The notes: generated from the letters alone by a model not told the origin. A DNA stretch of 64,000 nucleotides from Pseudobdellovibrionaceae bacterium (GCA_019637915.1 JAHBUV010000001.1:2326565-2390564); one strand, 5' to 3'; counted from the stretch's first letter, positions 33,170-41,303 are shown. Translations and numbers: made by a program.

Positions 33170-33994
33170 ATGCTGAGAATCTCCACCAACGTCGCATCAC
33201 TGGCGGCCCAACGGGCCTTCCATCAAACCGAAAGACAAACGGATCGGGCCCTGCGTGAGCTCGCCACCGGCACGCGCTTCACGAGTCCGGGAGGGGACCC
33301 GGCGGGCATGGCGATTTCGGAAGGTCTGAATGCCCAGGTTCGCGGCTATCAGGCCGCCTTGAAAAACACGGAAAACGCCTCCAGTTTCGTCGCCATCGCC
33401 GAAGGCGCTCTGGCCGAGCAGAACAACATCATCATCCGCCTGCGGGAGCTGGCCGTGCAGGCGGCGAGCGACACGCTGTCGGACACCGAGCGCGGCTATC
33501 TCAACGTGGAGTTCACCCAGCTCGTGGAGGAATTCGACCGCATCGCCCACTCCACCCGTTACGGCAGTCAGCCCCTCCTGGACGGATCGACCCGGGAGTA
33601 TGAATTCCAGGTGGGCGTGAACAAGGGCGATGAGAACGTCATCACCTACACCAACGACACCGACACCACGGCCCGCAACCTGGATCTGAAGGGCCTGGCG
33701 GTCGACGACAAGGGTGATGCCCGTGACGCGCTGGAGGACATCGACTCGGCTCTGCAGCAGGTGAACGCCGCCCGCGCCAAGCTCGGGGCCGTGCAAAGCC
33801 GCATGGACACGACCGTGAGCCACTTGCAGACGCAGGTGGAAAACATCAGCGGCGCTTACTCGAAGATGTCGGACGTCGACGTGCCGGAAGCGGTGTCGAA
33901 GGTCCGCCGCGGCCAGATTCTGGCCCAGTACCAGGCCGTCGCCCTGCGCGCGGCGAACGATCAGATCGAAAATTCCCTTCGCCTCATCGCCTGA
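33170..33994 (+). CDS. fliC: Divergent short flagellin
   Basis: A 274-residue flagellin with the D0/D1 helices only and no variable surface domain. The N-terminus LRISTNVASLAAQRAFHQTE is typical, but the usual GDDAAGLAIS reads GGDPAGMAIS, and the C-terminus RGQILAQYQAVALRAANDQI departs from the ALAQANQ-type helix of the two later flagellins. It may form a minor or proximal filament part, or a distinct export form. GGAAGG precedes the ATG. Confidence 0.93.
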   Translation: MLRISTNVASLAAQRAFHQTERQTDRALRELATGTRFTSPGGDPAGMAISEGLNAQVRGYQAALKNTENASSFVAIAEGALAEQNNIIIRLRELAVQAASDTLSDTERGYLNVEFTQLVEEFDRIAHSTRYGSQPLLDGSTREYEFQVGVNKGDENVITYTNDTDTTARNLDLKGLAVDDKGDARDALEDIDSALQQVNAARAKLGAVQSRMDTTVSHLQTQVENISGAYSKMSDVDVPEAVSKVRRGQILAQYQAVALRAANDQIENSLRLIA

Positions 33995-34009
33995 CCGGGC
34001 CCCTCTTTT

Positions 34010-34047
34010 CCCGCCCAAGGTCGGGGTTGACCTGGACCTTGGGCGGG
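34010..34047 (+). terminator. Strong hairpin after the first flagellin
   Basis: CCCGCCCAAGGTC (34010-34022) pairs perfectly with GACCTTGGGCGGG (34035-34047) over 12 bases. No T-run follows directly, though an A/T-rich stretch begins 10 bases later. It may act as a terminator or protect the mRNA 3' end. The rest of the 294-base gap holds the next promoter. Confidence 0.6.
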
Positions 34048-34132
34048 CTTCCGCAAAAATATTTTTATTCCATTCTTTGAGTCCTTTCGGGTACAAGACG
34101 CGCTGCACAACAAGTCTAACTGGACGAAAGTC

Positions 34133-34159
34133 TTAAGTTTCCTCGACCAAAGCCGAGAA
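34133..34159 (+). promoter_or_regulatory. Candidate sigma-28 promoter for the second flagellin
   Basis: TTAAGTTT (34133-34140), 11 bases, GCCGAGAA (34152-34159). Seven of eight bases match in both boxes, with the exact consensus spacing. It predicts a leader of about 120 bases. Confidence 0.8.
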
Positions 34160-34288
34160 GTTGTTTGTCAGCGATGAGAGCCTTGAAGGACCTCGTTCAG
34201 CAGCCAAACGAACGACTCCTCCCGGGATCCCATCACAACAAAAACAAAAAGCCGGCGTGGGCGCTGGCGAGTTCCTGAGGAGGGAAGT

Positions 34289-35113
34289 ATGGGCTTACGG
34301 ATCCAGACGAACATGGCGGCGATTTCCGCCCAAAAAGTGTTGAGCAAACAGCAAGGTCGTGCGGAACACGCCGCGCAGGCTCTGGCGAGCGGAACCCGCA
34401 TCGTCAAAGCCGGTGACGACGCCGCCGGTCTCGCGATCTCCGAATCCATCCGCGGTCAGGTCCGCGGGATGCAGATGGCCAGGATGAACTCCTTCAACGC
34501 CATCAGCGCCGTGCAGGTTTCGGAAGGCGGCTTGAATGAAATCAGCAATATCCTGATCCGCTTGCGCGAACTGGGCATCCAGGCCGCCAGCGACAACATC
34601 GGTGACCGGGAGCGCGAGTTCCTGAATCTCGAGGCGAAGAACATCATCGAGGAGTCCGACCGGATCGCCAAGACCACGGTCTTCGGTGACAAGCGGCTTC
34701 TCGACGGCTCGGGCGGGGCTCAGACCTTCCACGTCGGCGCCTTCGGCGGCGAGGAAAACACCATCACTTATGATTTGAGCACGGACGCCCGCGCTGACGA
34801 GCTCGGCATCGATGGACTGGAAATCACCACGAAGTCGGATGCCCGCAGCATGCTGGAAGTGGTCGACAAGGCCATGGCCAAAGTCGGCGCGATGCGCGCC
34901 AACTTCGGCGCCATCCAGAACCGCTTGGAAACGACGACCTCGAACCTGGACAACCAGATCGAGAACCTGTCGGCCGCCAAATCGCGGATCGCGGACACGG
35001 ACATCGCCCGTGAGACCTCGGAGATGGCCAGCGCGCAAGTGCTGCAACAAGCCGCCGTCTCGGTTCTCGCTCAAGCGAACCAGTTCCCGAGCGTGGCCCT
35101 GAAACTGATCTGA
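34289..35113 (+). CDS. fliC: Flagellin, short form
   Basis: A 274-residue flagellin with canonical ends: LRIQTNMAAISAQKVLSKQQ, GDDAAGLAISESIRGQVRGM (about 42-61) and a C-terminal helix QVLQQAAVSVLAQANQFPSV ending ALKLI. It lacks the D2/D3 domains. GAGGAGGGA precedes the ATG. It is about equally close to the flagellin at 37537 by eye, and clearly closer to it than to the one at 33170. Confidence 0.97.
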   Translation: MGLRIQTNMAAISAQKVLSKQQGRAEHAAQALASGTRIVKAGDDAAGLAISESIRGQVRGMQMARMNSFNAISAVQVSEGGLNEISNILIRLRELGIQAASDNIGDREREFLNLEAKNIIEESDRIAKTTVFGDKRLLDGSGGAQTFHVGAFGGEENTITYDLSTDARADELGIDGLEITTKSDARSMLEVVDKAMAKVGAMRANFGAIQNRLETTTSNLDNQIENLSAAKSRIADTDIARETSEMASAQVLQQAAVSVLAQANQFPSVALKLI

Positions 35114-35127
35114 TCGAGCAAAGCAAG

Positions 35128-35160
35128 GACCCTCCGGGCGGGACAACCGTCCGGAGGGTC
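35128..35160 (+). terminator. Hairpin after the second flagellin
   Basis: GACCCTCCGG (35128-35137) pairs with CCGGAGGGTC (35151-35160) over 13 bases, 14 bases after the stop codon. There is no T-run, so it may be a transcript-stabilising hairpin. Confidence 0.6.
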
Positions 35161-35251
35161 GCGACTCCGCTGATCTCTGGGCAGAGCGCTTGGGATGACC
35201 GCTTGAATGGCGCGTCGCAAGCTCTCTTCCGAGAGATTCATCAAGTTCTCC

Positions 35252-35331
35252 GTCGACCGGTTTGCCGCCCACACACGCAAATCGGTCGATCCATAGCCCG
35301 GCCCGGGGAGGGTGACCTCCCCGGGAGATTT
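35252..35331 (+). terminator. Two consecutive hairpins, the second terminator-like
   Basis: TCGACCGGTTTGC (35252-35264) pairs with GCAAATCGGTCGA (35276-35288), with one G-U pair. Right after it CCCGGGGAGG (35301-35310) pairs with CCTCCCCGGG (35315-35324) over a GTGA tetraloop, followed by AGATTTT. The pair probably ends the flagellin transcript before the DOMON gene. Confidence 0.65.
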
Positions 35332-35371
35332 TGGGTTGGTGTGGGCGGGAAATGCCTCTACAATTTCCCGT

Positions 35372-35917
35372 ATGGATTTGCGGGTTTTCCCCGGCACCCC
35401 GGTGCCGGAGGGTCTGACCATTCATTTCGAGGCCGACTGGAGCGGCGGGGTTTTGTCCCTGCGCTACCGTTTGAACGGCCCCGTCGCGAGATTTCGCGGC
35501 GTCGCCGAAAGTTCCGTCATGGGACTTCGCCGGGATGAGCTGTGGAAAACCACCTGCTTCGAGATCTTCGTCCGCCCGGAAGGCTCGCGCGCCTACTGGG
35601 AATTCAATTTTTCCCCGACCGGGGATTGGGCCTTCTACCGTTTCGATTCCTACCGCCAGGGCCAGAGCTCGCCGCCGCTGAAGAACCCGCCGCTCACCGT
35701 TTTCAAAAAACAACAGGGTTGGGAGTTCTCCGTCACCGTCGACCTGTCGGATCAGTTTGATTTCAAGGACCGCGCGCTCGTTTACGCCCCGGCGGTGATC
35801 CTGGAAAACGGTGACGGGGACAAGAGCTATTGGGCCCTGGAACACCATCGTCCGCAGCCGGACTTCCATCATCCCGACAATCTGGTGCGTCTGCTTCTGC
35901 CGAAAGGACCCGCATGA
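35372..35917 (+). CDS. DOMON-like domain protein
   Basis: A 181-residue protein with the DOMON-like pattern ELWKTTCFEIFVRPEGSRAY (about 57-76) and EFNFSPTGDWAFYRFDSYR (about 79-97), a beta-sandwich that in relatives binds carbohydrate or haem. There is no signal peptide, so it is probably cytoplasmic. The start at 35372 (MDLRVFPGT) is chosen because upstream codons lie in the terminator hairpin. It is coupled by ATGA to the NamZ gene. Confidence 0.8.
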   Translation: MDLRVFPGTPVPEGLTIHFEADWSGGVLSLRYRLNGPVARFRGVAESSVMGLRRDELWKTTCFEIFVRPEGSRAYWEFNFSPTGDWAFYRFDSYRQGQSSPPLKNPPLTVFKKQQGWEFSVTVDLSDQFDFKDRALVYAPAVILENGDGDKSYWALEHHRPQPDFHHPDNLVRLLLPKGPA

Positions 35918-37107
35918 AGTTCGGTCTCGATCGTTTGCTCACGGAAGACTCTTTTAAAAAGGAACTCGAAGGGAAGCGCCTGTCCCTGGTCGCCCATCCG
36001 GCTTCGGTGACGTCGGACCTGCGCCATTCGGTCGATGCTTTGTTCGCCGCCGGCTACAATCTGGTGTCGGCCTTCGGCCCCCAGCACGGGCTGCGCGGGG
36101 AAAAGCAGGACAACATGATCGAGACCGACGATTTCGTCGATCCCCAGTACCGCATTCCCGTGTTCAGCCTTTACGGCAAAAGCCGCCGGCCCACGGACGA
36201 GGCGATGGCGACTTTCGACGTCTGCCTTTTCGATCTGCAGGACGTGGGCACGCGCATTTACACTTTCCTCACGACTTTGCGCTACATGATGGAAGCCTGC
36301 GCCCGTCACGGCAAAACCCTGTGGATCCTGGACCGGCCGAATCCCGCCGGCCGTCCCGTCGAAGGCTCGCTCCTGCGTCCCGGCTGGGAGAGCTTCGTGG
36401 GCGCGGGACCCTTTCCCATGCGCCACGGCCTGACTTTGGGGGAGTGCGCCTTGTGGTTCCGCGATCATTTGAAACTGAATCTGGATCTGCGGGTGATCGA
36501 GATGACGGGTTACGCGCCGGAAAAAGGTCCCGGTTACGGCTGGCCCGCGGAGTTGTCCTGGGTGAATCCGAGTCCGAACGCCGCGAGCGTCAACATGGCC
36601 CGCTGTTTTCCCGGCACGGTCATGCTCGAGGGCACGCATTTGTCGGAGGCCCGCGGCACGACGAAGCCCCTCGAGATGGCGGGGGCGTCGGACATCTCCA
36701 TCATGAAAATCCTGAAGCGCATGGAGTCTCTCGCGTCGGAGTGGATGCGCGGCGCTTTGATCCGTCCTTGTTATTTCGAGCCGACCTTTCACAAGCACCA
36801 AAAGCAGCTCTGCGAGGGCTTTCAGATCCACACGGATCATCCGTCCTACCGGCATGAGGAGTTCCGTCCCTACCGTTTGTTCGCCTTGTTCTTCAAGGCC
36901 CTGCGTCTGGAGTCGCCGGATTACCCGATCTGGCGGGATTTTCCCTATGAGTATGAAACCGAGCGTTTGGCCATCGATCTGATCAACGGCGGTCCGCAGC
37001 TGCGCGAGTGGGTGGACGACAGATCCTCCACCGCCGCCGACTTCGAAAAGATCCTCCAGCCCGATGAATCCGCCTGGCGCGAATCCTCCCGCCCCCACCT
37101 CTACTGA
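35914..37107 (+). CDS. namZ: Exo-beta-N-acetylmuramidase NamZ-like (DUF1343)
   Basis: The 397-residue sequence carries the DUF1343 signature: SLVAHPASVTSDLRHSVDAL (about 24-43), SAFGPQHGLRGEKQDNM (about 52-68), VFSLYGKSRRPTDEAM (about 82-97), FDLQDVGTRIYTF (about 107-119), ILDRPNPAGRPVEG (about 140-153) and ELSWVNPSPNAASV. Known members release MurNAc from peptidoglycan fragments. Unlike the secreted Bacillus enzyme, no signal peptide is present, which suggests a role in cytoplasmic muropeptide recycling. Confidence 0.93.
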   Translation: MKFGLDRLLTEDSFKKELEGKRLSLVAHPASVTSDLRHSVDALFAAGYNLVSAFGPQHGLRGEKQDNMIETDDFVDPQYRIPVFSLYGKSRRPTDEAMATFDVCLFDLQDVGTRIYTFLTTLRYMMEACARHGKTLWILDRPNPAGRPVEGSLLRPGWESFVGAGPFPMRHGLTLGECALWFRDHLKLNLDLRVIEMTGYAPEKGPGYGWPAELSWVNPSPNAASVNMARCFPGTVMLEGTHLSEARGTTKPLEMAGASDISIMKILKRMESLASEWMRGALIRPCYFEPTFHKHQKQLCEGFQIHTDHPSYRHEEFRPYRLFALFFKALRLESPDYPIWRDFPYEYETERLAIDLINGGPQLREWVDDRSSTAADFEKILQPDESAWRESSRPHLY

Positions 37108-37112
37108 GACCG

Positions 37113-37257
37113 AAGGTACCGCCTACTTTCTGGTATCCCTCTGCGTTAAGGTCCGCTCTCATCTTGAGTGGAAAAAGGCACGGCTGACTGTCTTGTCTGA
37201 CTGGGCGTTATCTGGCGCTGCTGATGCAGCGTAGTACCAGAAAGTAGGCGGTACCTT
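37113..37257. repeat. Inverted repeat with 23-bp perfect arms and a 99-bp spacer
   Basis: AAGGTACCGCCTACTTTCTG and three more bases (37113-37135) return exactly inverted at 37235-37257. The spacer has no ORF of note. The element starts five bases after the namZ stop. It is a different sequence family from the GGTGCCAG palindromes and may be a small non-autonomous mobile unit. Confidence 0.9.
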
Positions 37258-37411
37258 TGAGTACCTTTGGTCCAGGGCTGGACCGACGCGACTCCGGTCG
37301 CGTCTTGGTTTTTGCTGGACCATGGTCTTGAAAAGCCCTCTCCAAAGGTCCGATTTCCAGGACCATGGTCCTGATTTCATGGGACGAAGGTCCAGTTCTG
37401 CTGGACTCGAC
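37258..37411. other. Cluster of GGACC/GTCC dyads upstream of the third flagellin promoter
   Basis: Within 140 bases there are GGTCCAG-GG-CTGGACC (37269-37284), a terminator-like stem GACGCGAC/GTCGCGTC (37285-37304) with TTGGTTTTTG after it, GGACCATGGTC (37317-37327), the perfect 16-bp palindrome CAGGACCATGGTCCTG (37358-37373) and GTCCAG-TTCTG-CTGGAC (37390-37406). The last dyad ends six bases before the sigma-28 -35 box. They could be operator sites or RNA hairpins of an upstream transcript. Confidence 0.6.
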
Positions 37412-37438
37412 TAAAGCCTTCCCCGACCTCGCCGAAAG
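37412..37438 (+). promoter_or_regulatory. Candidate sigma-28 promoter for the third flagellin
   Basis: TAAAGCCT (37412-37419), 11 bases, GCCGAAAG (37431-37438), with consensus spacing. It predicts a leader of about 90 bases, which contains the palindrome GGTTCCGGAACC with a GGA, a possible CsrA-type site. Confidence 0.8.
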
Positions 37439-37536
37439 GTTTGCTGTGAGCAACGAAAACAACTCGGCTGAGTCTTCGGAGTAGGTTCCGGAACCGGTCG
37501 GCAAACCGCCCGAGAGGGCAAGAACGGGAGAGTTTT

Positions 37537-38370
37537 ATGGGTATGAGAATTTCCACCAACATGTCGGCCATCCAGGCGCAACGTTCGCTGGCCGGAAGCA
37601 CGAAAGAGATCCAGAAGTCGACGGCTCAATTGTCGAGCGGCTCGCGCATCACCAAGTCGGCCGACGACGCCGCTGGTCTGGCGATCTCCGAAAATCTCAA
37701 ATCCCAAATCCGCTCCATGGGACAAGCCACGCGGAACGCGAACGACGGGATCTCGATGATCCAAACGGCCGAAGGCGGTTTGAACGAGATCAGCAACATC
37801 CTCACCCGTCTGCGCGAGCTGGGCATCCAGTCCGCCTCCGACACCATCTCCGACAAAGAGCGCGTGATGCTCGACAAAGAGGTGCAGCAGCTGAAGGCTG
37901 AATCGCAGCGTATCGCCGCCACCACCACGTTCGGCTCGCAAAAGCTGATCGACGGGACCGGCGCGACCTTCGACTTCCAGGTCGGCATCTATAACAATGA
38001 CGATGAAGACCGCATTTCCTACAAAGCCAGCGACGTGAACGCCTCGGCCTCGAACCTGAACATCGAGGGCTTCGACTTCACGACGAAAGAGGGCGCTCAG
38101 GACGCTTTGAGCATGATCGACGCCGCCCAGACGCAGGTGAACGGCTACCGCGCCAATCTCGGCGCCTTGCAGAACCGTCTCGAGAGCACGGTCAGCAACG
38201 GCGGCACGATGTACGAAAACCTGTCGGCCGCGAATTCCCGCATCCGCGACACCGACGTCGCCCAGGCGAGCTCCGAGCTCATGCGCAACAACATCCTGTT
38301 GCAAGCGTCGACCTCGACCCTCGCCCAGGCGAACCAAGTCCCGCAAATGGCCCTCAAGCTGGTCGGCTGA
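37537..38370 (+). CDS. fliC: Flagellin, short form
   Basis: A 277-residue flagellin with canonical ends: MRISTNMSAIQAQRSLAGST, ADDAAGLAISENLKSQIRSM (about 46-65) and NILLQASTSTLAQANQVPQM ending ALKLVG. No D2/D3 domains. It is followed by flaG, fliD and fliS, the usual setting of the major flagellin. The start is supported by AACGGGAGAG upstream, a modest ribosome-binding site. Confidence 0.97.
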   Translation: MGMRISTNMSAIQAQRSLAGSTKEIQKSTAQLSSGSRITKSADDAAGLAISENLKSQIRSMGQATRNANDGISMIQTAEGGLNEISNILTRLRELGIQSASDTISDKERVMLDKEVQQLKAESQRIAATTTFGSQKLIDGTGATFDFQVGIYNNDDEDRISYKASDVNASASNLNIEGFDFTTKEGAQDALSMIDAAQTQVNGYRANLGALQNRLESTVSNGGTMYENLSAANSRIRDTDVAQASSELMRNNILLQASTSTLAQANQVPQMALKLVG

Positions 38371-38378
38371 GGCCGACC
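38361..38378 (+). terminator. Hairpin spanning the third flagellin stop codon
   Basis: GGTCGGC (38361-38367) pairs with GCCGACC (38372-38378), and the loop TGAG contains the stop codon. It could stabilise the abundant flagellin mRNA or influence termination. No T-run follows. Confidence 0.5.
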
Positions 38379-38506
38379 GACGGGATCTTGACTCTTTATC
38401 CAAGCTTTCATGGGCGAGGCGTCTCCGGCCCCGCCCGGTACCAACCTACCCGGGGGGATTGTCTCTCCGGGGTACTTTCCGGGAAAACCGGGAGGTGAGG
38501 GGGGTC

Positions 38507-38534
38507 TCAAGTTGAGAGGGGAATCCGCCGATAA
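38507..38534 (+). promoter_or_regulatory. Candidate sigma-28 promoter at flaG
   Basis: TCAAGTTG (38507-38514), 12 bases, GCCGATAA (38527-38534), an exact match to the -10 consensus. A start about seven bases downstream would fall right at the annotated flaG ATG (38544), giving a near-leaderless mRNA, or favouring the internal ATG at 38577. Confidence 0.6.
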
Positions 38535-38543
38535 AGAAGGTGG

Positions 38544-38918
38544 ATGAACATCAAAGGACTGTTAGGACCTCAGATCATGCCCGCGGTGCGACCAACGGAA
38601 AAGGTCGATCGCACGATCCATTCCGATCGCTCCAATGATCGGGACGCCAACGGGCAGCAGTTGTACGACGAGGGCCGCAAGGAAAAACCTCCGATGTCGG
38701 AGGAGCAGTTGCAGAAAGCCCTGGAACATCTCCGGCACCTGCCGGCGGTGCGCGAGCACAAATGGACGGTGCAGCTCGCGACGGAAGACGACAAGAGATG
38801 CGTTTTGATCAAGGACAATCTCGGGACCTTGATCCGGAAGATTCCCGAGGCCGAGCTCTGGTCCCTGCCCTTGGACGAGCCGACGAGCAAAGGGCACCTC
38901 CTCAAGAAGACGGCCTGA
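38544..38918 (+). CDS. flaG: FlaG-like flagellar protein
   Basis: A 124-residue protein whose second half, HKWTVQLATEDDKRCVLIKD followed by IRKIPEAELW, fits the FlaG pattern of a beta-hairpin with conserved IRxIP. The first half is charged and disordered. FlaG influences filament length in other bacteria. It lies between flagellin and fliD, as usual. The start at 38544 has GAAGGTGG before it, but a promoter at 38507-38534 could instead favour the in-frame ATG at 38577 (MPAVRPTEK). Confidence 0.8.
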   Translation: MNIKGLLGPQIMPAVRPTEKVDRTIHSDRSNDRDANGQQLYDEGRKEKPPMSEEQLQKALEHLRHLPAVREHKWTVQLATEDDKRCVLIKDNLGTLIRKIPEAELWSLPLDEPTSKGHLLKKTA

Positions 38919-39071
38919 GGCCGTTCCCCGGCGTCCCTCCCGGACGCGGCATTTTTTGCCCCATCTCCTCTCTGGTCCTTGGCCCCTGACAAGTGATTGA
39001 CTCACGGTTTTTCCGAAGCGCGTGAGAAACTGATTCCATCAACAGCCATCGCTCTGTCAGGAGGACTGGAA

Positions 39072-40439
39072 GTGGCGGGAATCAGGATTTCCGGAATGGC
39101 CTCAGGTCTGCCGCCCGACATCGTCGAGCAGATCATGAACGCCGAGAAAATTCCGGTGAAAAACCTCGAGGTCAAGAAGGTGAAGCAGGAGGATACCCTC
39201 AAGCTCGTCGGCGACCTTGAGACGAAAATCTCTGACATCACCAAGAACCTCGGCGAGCTGGTCGGCACCCGCGGTTTCTCCGACGCCAAATTCGTTTCCG
39301 GCGATCCCAACATCCTCGAAGGCAGCGTCGACCCCAGCCAGGCCGTCACCGGCGAGTACTCCGTCGAGGTCCTGCAGCTCGCGCAAAAACCCGGCGCCAT
39401 GAGCAACGGCTTCCCGGACAAGGATCAAAGCCAGCTCGGCGTCGGCTACCTGCGCTTCAACACCCCGAACGGCACGAAAGAGGTCTACATCAAGGGATCG
39501 AACAGCACCCTCGAGGGCGTCGCCAAGCAGGTGAACAATTCGGGCCTGGGTCTGCGCGCCACCGTGGTGAACGATCGCAAGGACTCGGAGAACCCTTTCA
39601 AGCTCCTGATCACGGGCCTGGCGACGGGGACCGACGAGAAAGTCGAATTCCCCACCGTGTACATGCTGGACGGCGACCAGGATTTTTACTTCGACCAGTC
39701 CAAGGCCGCCCAGAACGCCAAGATCAAGCTGGACGGTTTTGAAATGGAAGTTCCCGACAACGTCGTCGATTCGCTGATCCCGGGCGTGACCCTGGACCTC
39801 AAGCAGGCGGCGCCGGGCCGGGAAGTCCGCGTCAGCGTCAAGGAGAACCTCGAGGTCATCTCCGGCAAAGTGAAGTCCTTCGTCGACGCCTACAACGCCG
39901 CCCTGGGTTTCATCCAGAACCAGCACAAACTGCAAAAGAGCAACAGCGGCAAGGAGAGCCTGGGCCCCCTGGGCGGCGACTCCCTGGTGCGCAACATCGA
40001 GAACCGTTTGCGCCGGATCATCCAGGCCCCGCAGTACGGCACGGAATCCCCCATCCAGCGCATCATGGAGCTGGGGATCGAGTTCAACCGCAACGGGACG
40101 CTGAACTTCAGCGAAGAAAAATTCAACAAGGCCCTGACCGCGAACCCGAAAGGGGTGGCGGCCTTCCTGCGCGGCGACGGTTTCAACGTCGGGTTCGTGC
40201 CCACCTTGAAGCGGGAGATCGGCTTCATGATGAACGGTCAGTTCGGCGCCATCGCCCAGCGGAAAAAAGGCCTGCAGGACAAGGTCGAGACGCTGAACAA
40301 GCAGATCGACAACAAGGAACGGCAGCTGGAGAAGCGCGAGGATCAGCTGCGCAAGAAATTCGCCGACCTGGAAACCAAGATGTCGAAGATCAACCAGCAG
40401 GGGTCGTCGCTGGCGGCGGCCCAGGCGAAACAAGGATGA
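39072..40439 (+). CDS. fliD: Flagellar filament cap FliD
   Basis: FliD caps the filament and assists flagellin folding. It begins (GTG) AGIRISGMASGLPPDIVEQI, the usual FliD N-terminus, and has D2/D3-like beta regions in the middle and a C-terminal coiled coil (LQDKVETLNKQIDNKERQLE, about 405-424). The start at 39072 is chosen because CAGGAGG (39058-39064) precedes it; a longer frame from 38997 lacks one. The product is 455 residues. Confidence 0.95.
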   Translation: MAGIRISGMASGLPPDIVEQIMNAEKIPVKNLEVKKVKQEDTLKLVGDLETKISDITKNLGELVGTRGFSDAKFVSGDPNILEGSVDPSQAVTGEYSVEVLQLAQKPGAMSNGFPDKDQSQLGVGYLRFNTPNGTKEVYIKGSNSTLEGVAKQVNNSGLGLRATVVNDRKDSENPFKLLITGLATGTDEKVEFPTVYMLDGDQDFYFDQSKAAQNAKIKLDGFEMEVPDNVVDSLIPGVTLDLKQAAPGREVRVSVKENLEVISGKVKSFVDAYNAALGFIQNQHKLQKSNSGKESLGPLGGDSLVRNIENRLRRIIQAPQYGTESPIQRIMELGIEFNRNGTLNFSEEKFNKALTANPKGVAAFLRGDGFNVGFVPTLKREIGFMMNGQFGAIAQRKKGLQDKVETLNKQIDNKERQLEKREDQLRKKFADLETKMSKINQQGSSLAAAQAKQG

Positions 40440-40470
40440 AGATGAACGCTCAAGCAGGATGGGGTAGACG

Positions 40471-40878
40471 ATGACGAATCCGTACCAGAAGTACAAACAG
40501 ACCGCCGTGCAGAGCGCCAGCCGGGAGAAGATCCTGCTGATGCTTTACGAAGGCGCCATCAAGTTCACCAAGCTGGGCATCAAGGCCTGCGAGGAGAAGA
40601 AGATCGCCGACCGGGGTCAGAACATCGGCCGCGCCTACGACATCATCATGGAGCTGAACAACACCCTCGACCATAAGGTCGGCGGCGACATCGCCAAGAA
40701 CCTCGAACAGCTCTACATGTACATCATGGAGGAGTTCACGAAGGCGAACATCTCGGGCAAGCCCGAGCATCTCCACAACGCCCTGAAGATCATGGAGAAC
40801 CTCTATCAGGGGTGGCTGGGCGCGATCGAAAAACTCAAAAAAGAACAAGACTCGCAAGGCAACAAGGGGAGCGTATGA
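40471..40878 (+). CDS. fliS: Flagellin chaperone FliS
   Basis: A 135-residue helical protein that binds the flagellin C-terminus in the cytoplasm. It begins NPYQKYKQTAVQSASREKIL, then LMLYEGAIKFTKLGIKA, and later IMEELNNTLDH-type segment IIMELNNTLDHKVGGDIAKN, all typical of FliS. It overlaps the next gene by four bases (ATGA). Confidence 0.95.
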   Translation: MTNPYQKYKQTAVQSASREKILLMLYEGAIKFTKLGIKACEEKKIADRGQNIGRAYDIIMELNNTLDHKVGGDIAKNLEQLYMYIMEEFTKANISGKPEHLHNALKIMENLYQGWLGAIEKLKKEQDSQGNKGSV

Positions 40879-41303
40879 AAAGGCTGGTCACTCTGATGAA
40901 CGAAAAGAACCACTACCTGGAGAAGTTCTACTCTTTGAACGAGAAAGAGCTGCCGAATTTCCTGACCGGGAATTTCGACAACCTCGAGGGTTTTTACGAG
41001 ACCCGCGAACGCATCCTGGAGGTGATCAAGTACATCGACGCGCAGATCGATGAGACCCACCGCCGCGACCCCGCCGGGGCGTCGGGCGCCGGCGCGGATC
41101 TGCGCCGGGCCGTCCGCGAGGCCCTGACCATCAAGGATGAATACGTCGGCCGCATCTTCGAACAGGATCTGCAGGTCCTGTCGTGCATCGAGGCCGCCAA
41201 GAACGGCATCATCCGCGAGCTGCAGGATCTGAAGAAGGGCAAGCGCGCCGTCTCCGGGTACCGCGCCCCGAATTTCGTGAAACGCCTCGACGAAGAGGCT
41301 TGA
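40875..41303 (+). CDS. FliT/FlgN-like small helical protein
   Basis: A 142-residue helical protein (MKRLVTLMNEKNHYLEKFYS at the start) translationally coupled to fliS. Position and structure match FliT-type chaperones of FliD, but no diagnostic motif exists for this group, so the name is an inference. It ends the fliD-fliS unit and is followed by a terminator. Confidence 0.7.
   Translation: MKRLVTLMNEKNHYLEKFYSLNEKELPNFLTGNFDNLEGFYETRERILEVIKYIDAQIDETHRRDPAGASGAGADLRRAVREALTIKDEYVGRIFEQDLQVLSCIEAAKNGIIRELQDLKKGKRAVSGYRAPNFVKRLDEEA

Noticed and set aside
38989-39019. Sigma-28 promoter for fliD
   Set aside because: TCCGAAGC is near, but no -35 box occurs at 11 or 12 bases spacing.
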